Shown here piece after piece: positions 9,751-19,654 of a DNA stretch of 64,000 nucleotides. Within the stretch, counting starts at the first letter, position 1; each line of letters starts with the position of its first letter. This DNA comes from Luteimonas sp. J29. GTDB taxonomy: Bacteria > Pseudomonadota > Gammaproteobacteria > Xanthomonadales > Xanthomonadaceae. A model generated the notes under the pieces. That model saw only the letters and a program-made list of their open reading frames with translations. It was not told the DNA's origin and did not search any database. The translations under genes were made by a program, and so were the position numbers. Where the stretch lies: NCBI RefSeq assembly GCF_000472505.1, contig NZ_AWZR01000005.1, forward strand, positions 62,001 to 126,000, given 5' to 3'.

Positions 9751-10365
9751 TCAGCTTCCGCGGCCGGTCCCAGGCGGCGCGAGCTCCAGCGCGGCGGCGT
9801 CCGCGGCAAGCGCCGGCGAGAGCCAGCAGTGCGAGCCCACCTGGCGGAAGCCCAGCGCGGCGAAGCGGCGGCGGTAGAAGGCCGCCGGCCGCGCATGGAA
9901 CTCGACGTCGTCGCCCTCGGTCTCGTCCTCGCGGGTGAAGCACTCCAGGAAGGCGACGCCGCCGCACAGCTCGGCCAGCCCGGGGAGTCCGCGGTCGAGC
10001 TCTCGCAACGGCAGGTAGTGCATCACGTCGCTGCACACCAGCAGGTCCACCGGCGGGCAGGGGCGCAGGTGGGCGAAGTCGGCGAAGCGCGCCAGGTGCA
10101 GGTTGCGGTGCGCGCCGTAGCGCTCGATCGCGTACGTGCTCGAGTCGAAGCCGATGTACCGGGCCTTCGGCCGCAGCTTCAGCAGCGGCGCGCGCCAGGC
10201 GCCTTCGCCGCAGCCGACGTCGAGCACCGTGCGCAGCGGGCGCTCCAGGTGGTACTCGGCCGTGGCCACCGCCAGCGCCACCTTGCGCGCCAGGCGCTGC
10301 GCGCCGCCGATCCCGCGGGCGCGGTACCAGGTGTCGAAGTAGCGGCGGTCGTAGCGCTTGGCCAT
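9751..10365 (-). CDS. Class I SAM-dependent methyltransferase
   Basis: The product has 204 residues. SAM-binding motif I (VLDVGCGEGAW) is at about residues 47-57, with motif II acid in YIGFDSSTYAIER and a motif near VDLLVCSDVMHYL. The N-terminus (KRYDRRYFDTWYRAR) resembles small-molecule methyltransferases of the methyltransf_25/12 kind. The substrate cannot be told from sequence. It is divergent from the hemJ-like gene. Confidence 0.8.
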   Translation of the reverse strand: MAKRYDRRYFDTWYRARGIGGAQRLARKVALAVATAEYHLERPLRTVLDVGCGEGAWRAPLLKLRPKARYIGFDSSTYAIERYGAHRNLHLARFADFAHLRPCPPVDLLVCSDVMHYLPLRELDRGLPGLAELCGGVAFLECFTREDETEGDDVEFHARPAAFYRRRFAALGFRQVGSHCWLSPALAADAAALELAPPGTGRGS

Positions 10366-10389
10366 CGGGGCTGGGGTCCGGAAAACGGG

Positions 10390-10404
10390 GCGCTACAATA
10401 GCGC
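10390..10404 (+). promoter_or_regulatory. Inverted repeat over a -10-like box before the hemJ-like gene
   Basis: GCGCTA (10390-10395) and TAGCGC (10399-10404) form a perfect inverted repeat around CAA. The centre reads TACAAT (10394-10399), a good -10 hexamer. This lies 34 bp upstream of the TTG start at 10438 and could be a promoter overlapped by an operator. No clear -35 is present. Confidence 0.35.
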
Positions 10405-10437
10405 GACCGTCCGTCCGCGTCCGCGCAGGAGATCCGC

Positions 10438-10890
10438 TTGAACGCCTACCTCGTGACCAAGTCGCTGCACCTGCTGGTGGTGATGGCGTGGGTGGCGGCG
10501 GTGTTCTACCTGCCCAGGATCCTGATCAACCTGGCGGAGGCCGGCGACGACGCGGCGGTGCGCGCGCGCCTGGTGCTGATGGGCCGGCGGCTGTACCGCT
10601 TCGGCCACGTCATGTTCGGCCTGGCGCTGGTCGCGGGCGTGGTGCTGTGGCTGGGTTACCGGGTGATCCCGGACTTCCCGACCATGGTCGGCGCCGGCAC
10701 CGGCTGGCTGCATGCCAAGCTCGGCCTGGTGGTGCTGCTGCTCGCCCACTTCGTGGTGGGCGGGCGCTGGCTGGCGGGATGCGCGCAGGGACGGGCGCTG
10801 CCATCGGCGCGCGCGTTGCGCATCTACAACGAGGTCCCGGTGTTCGTGTTGCTGGCCGTGATCTGGCTGGTGCTGGCCAAGCCGTTCTGA
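10438..10890 (+). CDS. hemJ: HemJ/CopD-like membrane protein (protoporphyrinogen IX oxidase type)
   Basis: The product has 150 residues. The start is TTG, supported by AGGAG 6 bp before it. Four hydrophobic helices and the conserved residues of the HemJ/UPF0093 family are visible: SLHLLVVMAWVAAVFYLPRI (His and Arg), YRFGHVMFGLALV (His) and GWLHAKLGLVVLL (His, Lys). HemJ oxidises protoporphyrinogen IX to protoporphyrin IX in the inner membrane in organisms without HemG/HemY. Whether this is the sole enzyme here is unknown. Confidence 0.8.
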   Translation: MNAYLVTKSLHLLVVMAWVAAVFYLPRILINLAEAGDDAAVRARLVLMGRRLYRFGHVMFGLALVAGVVLWLGYRVIPDFPTMVGAGTGWLHAKLGLVVLLLAHFVVGGRWLAGCAQGRALPSARALRIYNEVPVFVLLAVIWLVLAKPF

Positions 10891-10893
10891 ACG

Positions 10894-10916
10894 GGCGCCG
10901 GCCGCGTGCCGGCGCC
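10894..10916. terminator. Hairpin between convergent genes
   Basis: GGCGCCGGC (10894-10902) and GCCGGCGCC (10908-10916) form a perfect 9-bp stem with a 5-base loop in the 36-bp gap between the convergent hemJ-like and bdhA genes. There is no T-run, so it is either a bidirectional transcript end or an RNA-stabilising hairpin. Confidence 0.45.
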
Positions 10917-10926
10917 GCCGCGACCA

Positions 10927-11712
10927 TTACTGCATGAACCACCCGTGGCTGACCACGAGGCTCTGGCCGGTGAGTGCGTTGGTCTCGAACGCGGCCAGGG
11001 CGAGGGCGACGTTGGCCACGTCGTCGACGGTGGTGAACTCGCCGTCCACCGTGTCGCGCAGCATGATGTCGCGCACCACCGCCTCCTCGCTGATGCCGAA
11101 CTCCTTCGCCTGCTCGGGGATCTGCTTCTCCACCAGCGGGGTACGCACGAAGCCGGGGCAGATCACGTTGGCGCGCACGCCGTAGGCGGCCGCCTCCTTG
11201 GCCACGGTGCGGCACAGGCCGAGCAGGCCGTGCTTGGCGGTGACGTAGGGCGCCTTGAGCTTGGAAGCCAGGTGCGAATGCACCGAGCCCATGTAGATGA
11301 TCGCGCCGCCCTCGCCGCGCCGCTCCATGTCGCGCAGGCATTCGCGGGTGGTGAGGAACGCGCCGTCGAGGTGGATGGCGAGCATCCGCTTCCAGTCGGC
11401 GAGGCTGAAGTCGGTGAGCTTGTTGACGATCTGGATGCCGGCGTTCGACACCAGCACGTCGACCTTGCCCCAGCGTGCGACCACGGCGGCGATGCCCTCG
11501 ACCACCTGGGCCTCGTCGGTGACGTCCATGGTCACGGCCATGGCCTCGCCGCCCGCGTCGCGGATCGCGCGCGCCGCGTCCTCGGCGTCCGCGGTCCTGA
11601 GGTCGGCGATCGCGACCCGCCCGCCGGCCCGTGCATACACCTCGGCGATCCGGCGCCCGATGCCGCTGGCCGCGCCGGTGACCACGCAGACCTTGTCGTC
11701 GAGTCGGTTCAT
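10927..11712 (-). CDS. bdhA: 3-hydroxybutyrate dehydrogenase
   Basis: The product has 261 residues and is a classical short-chain dehydrogenase. It shows the NAD-binding TGAASGIG (residues 12-19), NAG (SNAGIQ) and the Ser...YVTAK catalytic set. The 3-hydroxybutyrate dehydrogenase hallmarks [28 protein letters not shown] and [22 protein letters not shown] are present. It oxidises D-3-hydroxybutyrate, released by PhaZ from PHB, to acetoacetate with NAD+ in the cytosol. Confidence 0.92.
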   Translation of the reverse strand: MNRLDDKVCVVTGAASGIGRRIAEVYARAGGRVAIADLRTADAEDAARAIRDAGGEAMAVTMDVTDEAQVVEGIAAVVARWGKVDVLVSNAGIQIVNKLTDFSLADWKRMLAIHLDGAFLTTRECLRDMERRGEGGAIIYMGSVHSHLASKLKAPYVTAKHGLLGLCRTVAKEAAAYGVRANVICPGFVRTPLVEKQIPEQAKEFGISEEAVVRDIMLRDTVDGEFTTVDDVANVALALAAFETNALTGQSLVVSHGWFMQ

Positions 11713-11794
11713 GGGGGACTCCTGGGTGGGGCAGGTCAGGATAGCGGCGGAGGCGGGGCGGGCGCGACGGCCCGCGCACGCGACCGCCGCGGCG

Positions 11795-13510
11795 TCACGG
11801 TGCGGCGCCGAAGTCCGCTGGCGCCGGCAGTTCGACCGGCACCCCGTCGGCGTTGCAGGTGCCGGCCTGGCAGAGGCGTTCGCGCAGGCGCGGCGTGGCC
11901 TGGACGATGACGTGGTAGATCACGTGCTGCTCCAGCGTGCCGCGGAAGGCATGGCTGCCGGGGCCGCGCGCCCAGATGCCGACGTCGTCGCCGCCGTGGG
12001 TTTCCGACGCCATCGGCACCAGTGCCTCCTGCATGTAGTCGGGATCGGTGGTGTCGACGCGGGCCAGGTCGGGCCGGCCGTTCGCGGGCTGGAAGCCGGC
12101 GGCGGCGTGGAAGTGGCGCTTGGGCCCCGCCGCCTGGCGCGCGCTGGCGCCGGTGTAGCCCGGGCCGTTGGCGTAGACCAGGGTGGTGTAGGGCAGGCCG
12201 AGCATGTCCAGCGCGTAGCGGTCCGGATCGTCGTCCTCGCTGGTCCGGCCGCGCACCTTGTCCAGGATCGGATTGCCGCGCCGCGGATAGCCGACGAAGC
12301 CGAGCGTGTGCGAATGGTCCGCGGTGACCACGATCAGGGTGTCGTCCGGCGAGGTCAGTTCCGCCGCGGCACGCACCGCGCGCGACATCGAGGCGGTCTC
12401 GTCGAGCGCGCGGTAGGCGTTGCCCTCGTGGTTGGCGTGGTCGATGCGCCCGCCCTCGACCAGCAGCACGAAGCCGCCGGGGTCGCGCGACAGGCGGCGG
12501 ATCGCCTCGCGGGTCATCGTCTCAAGGTCAGGCTCGCCGCCGGGGTCGCGCGGGCGGTCGTGCTCGTAGCGCATGTGCTCGAACTCGAACAGGCCCAGCA
12601 GCGCCGGCGCATCCGCCGCGGCCTCGAACTGTGCCGCGTTCCAGGCGAACGCGCCGCCCGGGTTGCGCTGCAGCCATTCCTGGACGAGGTTGCGCCCGTC
12701 CAGGCGCGCGCCTTCCTTGTCGGGATGCTCGGGATCGCGTTCGCCGGCCGGCAGGAAGTGGCGGCGGCCGCCGCCCAGCAGCACCTTGGGGCCGGTGCCG
12801 GGCGCGAACTCCAGCAGCTGGCTGGCGATGTCGCGGCAGCCCTGTTCGCGCGCCTTCTCCGGCATCACGCCGTCGGACTCCCAGTTGCGGTCGGGGACGT
12901 GCGCGTAGGTGGCCGCGGGCGTGGCGTGGGTCAGGCGCGCGGTGGTCACGATGCCGGTGGACATGCCGGCCGACGCGGCCAGGCGCAGCCAGGACAGCAC
13001 TTCGCGGCCGCGGCTGTCGGCGCAGTCCGAGCGCACGCCGGCCGATACGCCGATCGCCCCCATGTGCGACTTCACCCCGGTGGCGATCGCGGTCATGGTG
13101 CCGGCCGAGTCCGGGGTCTGCGAATCGGTGTTGTAGGTCTTGGAGAAGGCGGTGTGGGGGAACCGCTCCCACGACAGCAGGTGCTCCTCGCCGGGCGTCC
13201 CGGCGCGCTGGCCGTCGAAGATGCGCGCCGCCGCGACCGTGGTCAGGCTCATGCCGTCGCCGAGGAACACGATCACGTTCTTCGCCCGGCCCTGCATCGC
13301 GCCGTTGGCGGCCGCGCGCGCGGCGCCGCTGCGGTACCACCACTGCGCGGTCTCGCCGTCGGGGTGCTCGATTGCGGGCACCTCCACGACGGGGATCGGG
13401 GGCGGGGCGTCGCGGGACGGCGTCGCGCCGCAGGCGGCGAGCAGCGTCGCCAGCAGGGCGGCCGCGAAGGAATGCGACGATCGGGGCAAGGGGCGGGAAG
13501 TGCCGGGCAT
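11795..13510 (-). CDS. Alkaline phosphatase lipoprotein
   Basis: The product has 571 residues. The start at 13510 gives a lipoprotein signal ([19 protein letters not shown], lipobox LAAC). The alkaline phosphatase core contains [15 protein letters not shown] (metal Asp), the phosphorylated Ser in [28 protein letters not shown] and [11 protein letters not shown] (metal ligands), and [17 protein letters not shown]. It would release phosphate from organic esters at the outer or inner membrane. Divergent from the symporter gene, with a 256-bp gap between them. Confidence 0.92.
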   Translation of the reverse strand: MPGTSRPLPRSSHSFAAALLATLLAACGATPSRDAPPPIPVVEVPAIEHPDGETAQWWYRSGAARAAANGAMQGRAKNVIVFLGDGMSLTTVAAARIFDGQRAGTPGEEHLLSWERFPHTAFSKTYNTDSQTPDSAGTMTAIATGVKSHMGAIGVSAGVRSDCADSRGREVLSWLRLAASAGMSTGIVTTARLTHATPAATYAHVPDRNWESDGVMPEKAREQGCRDIASQLLEFAPGTGPKVLLGGGRRHFLPAGERDPEHPDKEGARLDGRNLVQEWLQRNPGGAFAWNAAQFEAAADAPALLGLFEFEHMRYEHDRPRDPGGEPDLETMTREAIRRLSRDPGGFVLLVEGGRIDHANHEGNAYRALDETASMSRAVRAAAELTSPDDTLIVVTADHSHTLGFVGYPRRGNPILDKVRGRTSEDDDPDRYALDMLGLPYTTLVYANGPGYTGASARQAAGPKRHFHAAAGFQPANGRPDLARVDTTDPDYMQEALVPMASETHGGDDVGIWARGPGSHAFRGTLEQHVIYHVIVQATPRLRERLCQAGTCNADGVPVELPAPADFGAAP

Positions 13511-13766
13511 TTCGTGTCCAGTACGTGCGATGGGTGCGGGGCGCGCGCAGGCGCGAGGGCGGAAGTGTCCGTGGCATGGGGGGGCGACGTCCAGCGCCGG
13601 CCGCGCGCTTCGGGCTGGACGGATTGCCCGGGTGCGGGGCGCAGGCCGTACGCACCGTCGCCGCCGGACGTCCTGCTGGCGGCACGCCGTCGTTCCGGCA
13701 GCCGCGTCGCCACGGCGGGGGTGGTGGGCTAAGGTGGCGTCCTTCGCCGCCCCCCACGGTTCCCGC

Positions 13767-15104
13767 ATGTCCGTCGCCCAGGCCTGGTTCCGGATTCCCT
13801 TCTGGCAGCGCGTCGCCGCCGGCTTCGTGCTGGGCGCGCTGGCGGGCTGGGCGATGGGACCGGCGGCGCAGACGTGGTTCGGGCCGCTGGGCGCGGTGTA
13901 CGTCAACCTGATCAAGATGATCGCGATCCCGCTGGTGTTCTTCGCGGTCGTCAGCGCGGTGGGGTCGCTGGCCGGCCAGCGTTCGATCGCGGGGCTGGCC
14001 GGGCGCACCTTTCTGTGGTTCGCGATCACCGCGGTGCTGGCGGTGGCCGTGGGGCTGGCGGCCGGCTGGCTGTTCCGGCCCGGCGTGGGCGTGGACGCGG
14101 CCAGCCTGCAGGTCGCGGCCAACTACCGGCCGCGCGAGGTGCCCGGGCCACTGGACGTGCTGCTCAACATCGTGCCGGAAAACCCGTTCCGCGCGCTGGC
14201 GGCGCTGGGCGCGGGCAAAGCCGCCGATGGCCAGAACGTCATCGTGCCGAGCAACTTCACCATCCTGCAGGTGATCTTCTTCGCCGGCCTCGTGGGCTTC
14301 GCGCTGGTGAAGCTGGGCGCGAAGACCGAGGGCCTGCGCGGGCTGTTCGACCAGGGGCGCGAACTGATGATCCAGGTCACCCGCTTCGTGCTCGAGGCCA
14401 CGCCGCTGGGCACCTTCGGCCTGATCGCGGCGCTGGTGGGCAGCTACGGCTTCGGCCAGCTGCTGCCGCTGGGCAAGTTCGTGCTGGCGCTGTACGCGGC
14501 CTGCGCCTTCCACATCGTGGCGGTGTACAGCGGGCTGCTGCTGGCGCACGGGCTCAACCCGCTGAAGTTCTTCCGCGGCGCGGCGCCCGCGATGCAGGTG
14601 GGATTCGTCGCCTCCAGCAGCTTCGCCGCGCTGCCGCTCTCGCTCACCAGCGCCAGCCACAACCTGGGCGTGGACCGCGACTACGCCGGCTTCGCCGTGC
14701 CGCTGGGGGCGAGTATCAAGATGGATGGCTGCGGCGCGATCTATCCGGCGCTGGGCGCGGTGTTCATCGCCCAGTTCATGGGCCTGGAGCTGACCACGGG
14801 CCAGTACGTGATCATCGCCCTGGCCTCGGTGCTGGGCAGCTTCGGCACCGCGGGCGTGCCGGGGACGGCGGTGATCATGGCCACCGTGGTGATCGGCGCG
14901 GCGGGCCTGCCGCTCGAGGCGATCGGCATCCTGTACGCCATCGACCGCGTGCTCGACATGATGCGGACCATGACCAACGTGACCGGCCAGGTACTGGTCC
15001 CGGTGCTGGTGGCGCGGCAGACCGGCCTGCTCGACCGGGAGGTCTTCGAGCGCGCCTCGAGCAATGTCGGCCTCGAGGCGGGCGAGAAAGCCGGTAGCGG
15101 CTGA
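13767..15104 (+). CDS. Dicarboxylate/amino acid:cation symporter (DAACS family)
   Basis: The product has 445 residues, with about eight membrane helices and two re-entrant loops. Family signatures are visible: VNLIKMIAIPLVFFAVVSAVGSL, the Ser-rich hairpin FVASSSFAALPLS, the NMDGT-like SIKMDGCGAIYPALGAVF, and a DRVLDMMRTMTNVTGQ motif, where the Asp and Asn hold substrate and cation. It imports C4-dicarboxylates or glutamate/aspartate with Na+ or H+; the exact substrate is not determinable. A short TAAGGT -10-like box lies about 36 bp upstream. Confidence 0.9.
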   Translation: MSVAQAWFRIPFWQRVAAGFVLGALAGWAMGPAAQTWFGPLGAVYVNLIKMIAIPLVFFAVVSAVGSLAGQRSIAGLAGRTFLWFAITAVLAVAVGLAAGWLFRPGVGVDAASLQVAANYRPREVPGPLDVLLNIVPENPFRALAALGAGKAADGQNVIVPSNFTILQVIFFAGLVGFALVKLGAKTEGLRGLFDQGRELMIQVTRFVLEATPLGTFGLIAALVGSYGFGQLLPLGKFVLALYAACAFHIVAVYSGLLLAHGLNPLKFFRGAAPAMQVGFVASSSFAALPLSLTSASHNLGVDRDYAGFAVPLGASIKMDGCGAIYPALGAVFIAQFMGLELTTGQYVIIALASVLGSFGTAGVPGTAVIMATVVIGAAGLPLEAIGILYAIDRVLDMMRTMTNVTGQVLVPVLVARQTGLLDREVFERASSNVGLEAGEKAGSG

Positions 15105-15221
15105 GCCCGGCCGGAGCCGCGGGTCCGGGGGCGTCGGGCGGGGACAGCCATGACTTTCCTCCTACGGTGGCCGGCCGCGGCTGCAGTAACGTGGGCCGTC
15201 CACATCGGGCAGGAGGTGCCC

Positions 15222-16604
15222 ATGAAGTCCTTGCTTGCAGGCGTGCTGCCGTGGCTGCTGGCCGCGGCGCCGGCGTTCGCTTCCGACGGCGACCGGTGGG
15301 AGATCCCGGTCGCGGTGAAGAAGCTCGACAACGGCCTGACCGTGGTGGTGTCCGAGGACCGCAGCTCGCCCGTGGTCGGGGTGAGCGTGGTGTACGGCAT
15401 CGGCATGCGCCTGGAACCGCGCAACCGCACCGGCTTCGCGCACCTGTTCGAGCACCTGATGTTCGAGGGCTCGGAGAACGCGCCCGAGGGCACCTTCGAC
15501 CGCGTGATCACCGGCGGCGGCGGCCGCAACAACGGCTCGACGCGGCCGGACTTCACCAACTACATCGAGGTCGCGCCCTCGTCGGCGATCGAGCCGATCC
15601 TGTGGCTCGAGGCCGACCGCATGCGCATGCTCGACTTCAACCCGGCCACGCTGAAGAACCAGCAGGACGTGGTGAAGGAGGAGATCCGGGTCAACGTGCA
15701 GAACCAGCCCTACGGCGGCTTCATGTGGCTCGACATCGGCTTCCAGGCGTTCGAGAAGTGGGAGAACAACCACGACGGCTACGGCAGCTTCGACGACCTG
15801 GAAGCGGCCACGCTCGACGACGTGCGCGCCTTCCACCGCGACTACTACGGCCCCAACAACGCGGTGCTTGGCCTGGCGGGCGACATCTCGCCGGAGGAGG
15901 GTTTCGCCCTGGCCGAGAAGTACTTCGGCGGCATCCCGGCGCGTCCGGTGCCGCCGGCGCCCGATTTCAGCGAGGGCCTGAACACGCAGGAGAAGCGCCT
16001 GGTCCAGGCCGACAAGCTGGCCCAGGTGCCGGCGGTCGCGATCGCCTGGAAGATGCCCGGGCGCGGCAGTCCCGACCAGCCGGCGATGTCGGTGCTCGGC
16101 GCGCTGCTCGCCAACGGCGACGCCTCGCGGCTGTACCAGGGCCTGGTCAAGGGCCGCGAGCTGGCCCTGACCGTGGACGGCCTGTACGGCCTCACCAGCG
16201 AGTGGGAATACAACGGGCCGACCCTGTTCACCGTGTTCGCGCTCTACAAGCCCGACAGCGACGGCCACGCCATCGTGCGCGCGGTGGACGAGGAGATCGC
16301 GCGGATCGTCGCCGAGGGCGTGGACGACGCGACCCTGGCGCGGACCAAGACCGCGCTGCTGGCCGACTGGTACAACGGCATGGAGCCCTTCATCTCCCGC
16401 GCCGACACCCTCGCCAAGCTGCAGCTGCTGTGGGGCGACGCCGGCGTCGCCAACCGCATCCCGGGCTGGATCGAGGCGGTCACGTCGGAGGACGTGCAGC
16501 GCGCCGCCAGGACCTACCTCGTGGCGTCCAACCGCACCGTGATCGACCGCGTGCCCGAGGCGCAGCTCGCCGCGCGCCGCGTCGACGCCCCGCAGGCCGA
16601 GTGA
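15222..16604 (+). CDS. M16 metallopeptidase, catalytic subunit
   Basis: The product has 460 residues. The ATG at 15222 is chosen because AGGAGG ends 5 bp upstream and it gives a signal peptide (KSLLAGVLPWLLAAAPAFA). The inverted zinc motif HLFEH (HxxEH) near residues 75-80 and the downstream Glu in the VVKEEIRVN segment identify an active M16 peptidase. It is followed 10 bp later by the second M16 gene, which lacks the zinc motif; the two should form a periplasmic heterodimer as in bacterial mitochondrial-processing-like peptidases. Confidence 0.92.
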   Translation: MKSLLAGVLPWLLAAAPAFASDGDRWEIPVAVKKLDNGLTVVVSEDRSSPVVGVSVVYGIGMRLEPRNRTGFAHLFEHLMFEGSENAPEGTFDRVITGGGGRNNGSTRPDFTNYIEVAPSSAIEPILWLEADRMRMLDFNPATLKNQQDVVKEEIRVNVQNQPYGGFMWLDIGFQAFEKWENNHDGYGSFDDLEAATLDDVRAFHRDYYGPNNAVLGLAGDISPEEGFALAEKYFGGIPARPVPPAPDFSEGLNTQEKRLVQADKLAQVPAVAIAWKMPGRGSPDQPAMSVLGALLANGDASRLYQGLVKGRELALTVDGLYGLTSEWEYNGPTLFTVFALYKPDSDGHAIVRAVDEEIARIVAEGVDDATLARTKTALLADWYNGMEPFISRADTLAKLQLLWGDAGVANRIPGWIEAVTSEDVQRAARTYLVASNRTVIDRVPEAQLAARRVDAPQAE

Positions 16605-16614
16605 GGAGAGCGCG

Positions 16615-18027
16615 ATGAAGACGACGATGACACTGGTCCTCCTGGCCGCCTGCGCCGTCGCGGCGCCCGCGATCGCGTCCGGGCCCGCCGAACTGCCGCG
16701 CGACCTGCCGCCGTACGCGGCCGACAAGCCGCTGCCGGTGCCGCAGATCGAGCGCCGCACCCTCGACAACGGACTGGAGGTATGGGTGGTGCCGCGCGAC
16801 GGCGTGCCGCGCGTGGACTACGTGCTGGCGGTGCGCAATGCCGGCCATGGCGCGGACCCGGCCGACGCGCCTGGCTTCGCCGGGTTGCTCGCCGGCATGC
16901 TGACCGAAGGCACGGCCAGGCGCGACTCGCGCGAGATCGCCGAAGCGGCGCAGTCGTACGGCGGCAGCGTCGGCGCGAGCGCCAGCAACGACGGTGTGCT
17001 GGTGTATGCCGACGCGCTGGCCGCCCACGCCGGGCCGATGCTGGGCCTGCTGGCGGAGATCGTGCGTGGGCCCGTGTTCCCCGACGACGAGGTGGTCCTG
17101 GCCAAGGCCAACGCACTGCAGTCGCTCAAGGCGATGCAGGCGCAGCCTTCGTTCCGCGCCTCGCGCGAACTGCTGGCCGCGACCTACGGCGACCATCCCT
17201 ACGCACGGACCCAGTTCACCGAGGAGTCGATCGCCGCGGTCACGCCCGAGGGGCTGCGCAAGGCGCATGCGCTGCGCTTCCGTCCCGACCGCGCGCTGCT
17301 GGTGGTGACCGGCCGGGTCGAGCCGGAGGAAGCGTTCCGCCTCGCCCGGTCGGCGTTCGGCGAGTGGAAGGCGCAGGGCCCGACGCTCGCGCCGGCGCCC
17401 GCCGCGCCGCGCGAGGCCACGCCGGCCCGGGTGCTGGTGCAGCGCGGCGGCAGCGTGCAGGCCACGCTGCGCCTGGGACGGCCCGCCATCGCGGCCACCG
17501 ACGAGGACTACGTGCCCGCGATCCTGACCGGGACCATCCTGGGCGGCGGCTTCAGCAGCCGCGTGAACCAGAACCTGCGCGAGGACAAGGGCTACACCTA
17601 CGGCGCGAGCGCCGGCTTCTCGACCTCGCGCATGGGTGGCCGGGTGCAGGCGGGCGCGGACGTGCGCAACGAGGTGACGGGCGCCGCGCTGGAGGAGTTC
17701 TTCTCCGAGTTCAGGCGCCTGGCCGAGGAACCGGTGCCGGAGCAGGAGCTGCTCGACAACAAGCGCTACGTCGCCGGCGGCTACCTGATCAGCAACCAGC
17801 TGCAGCGCTCGGTGGCCTCGACCCTGGCCTCGAACTGGCTGGTCGGCCTGCCGGCGGACTTCCTGTCCGGCTACGTGCCGCGCATCCAGCAGGTCGATGC
17901 GGAGCAGATACGCGACATCGCGCGCAAGTACTTCGATCCGAAGGACCTGTCGATCATCGTCGTGGGCGATGCCGCGGCGATCGAGGACCAGCTCGGCGCG
18001 TACGGCGAGTTCCGCAAGGTCGAATAA
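16615..18027 (+). CDS. M16 peptidase-like partner, non-catalytic
   Basis: The product has 470 residues with a signal peptide (TMTLVLLAACAVAAPAIAS). The position of the zinc motif reads GFAGLLAGML, so HxxEH is absent. The R/Y substrate-binding pair of non-catalytic M16 subunits is present (NQNLREDKGYTYGASAGF). It is encoded 10 bp after the catalytic subunit and is probably required for peptide binding. Confidence 0.9.
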   Translation: MKTTMTLVLLAACAVAAPAIASGPAELPRDLPPYAADKPLPVPQIERRTLDNGLEVWVVPRDGVPRVDYVLAVRNAGHGADPADAPGFAGLLAGMLTEGTARRDSREIAEAAQSYGGSVGASASNDGVLVYADALAAHAGPMLGLLAEIVRGPVFPDDEVVLAKANALQSLKAMQAQPSFRASRELLAATYGDHPYARTQFTEESIAAVTPEGLRKAHALRFRPDRALLVVTGRVEPEEAFRLARSAFGEWKAQGPTLAPAPAAPREATPARVLVQRGGSVQATLRLGRPAIAATDEDYVPAILTGTILGGGFSSRVNQNLREDKGYTYGASAGFSTSRMGGRVQAGADVRNEVTGAALEEFFSEFRRLAEEPVPEQELLDNKRYVAGGYLISNQLQRSVASTLASNWLVGLPADFLSGYVPRIQQVDAEQIRDIARKYFDPKDLSIIVVGDAAAIEDQLGAYGEFRKVE

Positions 18028-18057
18028 CCGGCGGTATCCCGCGTCGGACCCGACCCC

Positions 18058-18098
18058 CATCCCGGCCTTCCCCCGCAGGCGGGGGAAGGAGCGGGATG
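18058..18098. repeat. REP-like palindrome, copy 1
   Basis: Arms CCTTCCCCCGC (18066-18076) and GCGGGGGAAGG (18079-18089) pair perfectly across two bases. They are flanked by a second inverted pair, CATCCCG (18058-18064) and CGGGATG (18092-18098). The same 11-base arms recur at 47155-47178. It lies just 3' of the M16 operon and may also end its transcript or protect its mRNA. Confidence 0.75.
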
Positions 18099-18120
18099 CC
18101 TGGACACCGTCGCCCGTGAC

Positions 18121-18145
18121 CCCTCCCCCGCGGGTGGGGGAAGGA
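18121..18145. repeat. REP-like palindrome, degenerate copy
   Basis: A CCTCCCCCGC-type arm followed by GGGGGAAGG, an imperfect version of the element 50 bp upstream. Its position between the M16 operon and the convergent BASS gene fits a bidirectional end of transcription. Confidence 0.55.
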
Positions 18146-18179
18146 GCGAGCCACCGATCGCGCTGCCCGATCTCCCTTC

Positions 18180-19070
18180 TCAGCGGCTGCCCGCGGGCGC
18201 GGCGGCAGCCGCCGGTGCGCGTGCCGCCCACCAGGCGAACGCCGCCGCGGTGAAGAACATCAGCAGGCTGTAGACGGCCGCCGGTACCGACATCGCCGCG
18301 TTGCCCAGCACGCTCAGCGCGATGAAGATCGCGAGCGTGCCGTTGTGGATCCCGATTTCCATCGCGATCGCCACCGCCTGCCGCCTGGGCAGGCGCAGCG
18401 CCAGCGGTGCCGCGTAGCCTGCGCCCATGCTGGCCAGGTTGAACAGCAGGCAGGCCAGCCCGACCACCGCGAACCACGCCAGCAGGGTGCTCCAGGCCTG
18501 GACCACCGCGGCGACGATCAGCAGCGCCAGCACCAGCACCGAGAGCAGCCGCACCGGCTTCTCCATGCGCGCGGCGAAGCCCGGCGCGAAGCGGCGCACG
18601 GCCATGCCGATCGCCACCGGCATGACGATGATCACCGCCACCTCGACGATCTTCTGCACCGGCGGCGGCACGTACTGGCCGGCGCCGAGGAAATACCCGA
18701 GCGACAGGTTGAGGATCACCGGCAGGGTGGCCAGGCACAGCAGGCTGTTGATCGCGGTCAGGGTGATGTTGAGCGCGACGTCGCCGTGGGCGAGGTGGCT
18801 GTAGATGTTGGCGGTGGCGCCGCCCGGCGAGGCCGCCAGCAGCATCAGCCCGACCGCAAGTTCCGGCGACAGCCGGAACAGCAGCGCCAGCGCGAACGCG
18901 ACCCACGGCAGGACGCCGGTCTGCAGGAACAGCCCCAGCAGCACCGCGCGCGGATAGCGTGCCACGCGGCGGAAGTCGTCGACGGTCAGCCCGAGTCCCA
19001 GGCCGAACATGATCACGCCCAGCGCGAGCGGCAGCAGCAGGGTGGTCAGCAGGGAAGACTGCATCGGCAC
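18180..19070 (-). CDS. Bile acid:sodium symporter (BASS) family transporter
   Basis: The product has 296 residues, with about nine or ten hydrophobic helices. BASS-type features are LGVIMFGLGLGLTVDDFRRV, the crossover region MLLAASPGGATANIYSHLAHGDVALNITLTAINS and EIGIHNGTLAIFIAL. Members carry organic anions with Na+; the substrate is unknown. The small membrane-protein gene follows upstream on the same strand 18 bp away. Confidence 0.88.
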   Translation of the reverse strand: MPMQSSLLTTLLLPLALGVIMFGLGLGLTVDDFRRVARYPRAVLLGLFLQTGVLPWVAFALALLFRLSPELAVGLMLLAASPGGATANIYSHLAHGDVALNITLTAINSLLCLATLPVILNLSLGYFLGAGQYVPPPVQKIVEVAVIIVMPVAIGMAVRRFAPGFAARMEKPVRLLSVLVLALLIVAAVVQAWSTLLAWFAVVGLACLLFNLASMGAGYAAPLALRLPRRQAVAIAMEIGIHNGTLAIFIALSVLGNAAMSVPAAVYSLLMFFTAAAFAWWAARAPAAAAAPAGSR

Positions 19071-19088
19071 GCTCCCTTGGCGTTGGAA

Positions 19089-19505
19089 TCAGGCGGGTGG
19101 CGCCGGCGCGCGCCGCGTGGCCAGGTGCGCGGCAAGCCAGGCGATCGGGACCGGCAGCAGCACGCCGGCCACCGTCATCCACGCCGGATGCGGAAGCATG
19201 GCCGAATTGAGCAGGACGCCGAGCACGATCATCGCCCCCACGCACAGCGCGGCACCGGTGGCGTGGCGGCGGCTGGTGCGCGCGGCGGCGGCGGCGCCTG
19301 CGAAGGACGCGAGGGCCCAGCCCATCAGCACCCAGAGCTTCTTGCCGGTCGTGGACTCGGCCACGAGCCGGGCCAGGTCTTCCTCGCTGTCGAAGTGGAC
19401 GCCGGGCGGCAGCGGGAACAGCGACATGCCGAGGTACTCGACCAGCAGCATGGTCGCCAGCGCGACGACCAGGCCGAGCAGCAGGGCTGCGATCGTGCGG
19501 ACCAT
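19089..19505 (-). CDS. Hypothetical membrane protein
   Basis: The product has 138 residues with four predicted helices (IAALLLGLVVALATMLLVEYLG, KLWVLMGWALASFAGAAAAA, AALCVGAMIVLGVLL, MTVAGVLLPVPIAWLAAHL) and a polar loop between the first two. I recognise no named family. It is probably in one transcript with the BASS transporter. Confidence 0.65.
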   Translation of the reverse strand: MVRTIAALLLGLVVALATMLLVEYLGMSLFPLPPGVHFDSEEDLARLVAESTTGKKLWVLMGWALASFAGAAAAARTSRRHATGAALCVGAMIVLGVLLNSAMLPHPAWMTVAGVLLPVPIAWLAAHLATRRAPAPPA

Positions 19506-19654
19506 CCGGTGTTCCTCCCGGCGGACTGCCGGCAGTGTACGCGGTGTCCGCCCGGATCAGGCGGCATCGCCGCAATCGTCGACTCCGCGCCCACCAACGC
19601 AAGGGGCCGCGTTGCCGCGGCCCCCACTCTCCCGCGCCTTGCCTTCGGCGCGGC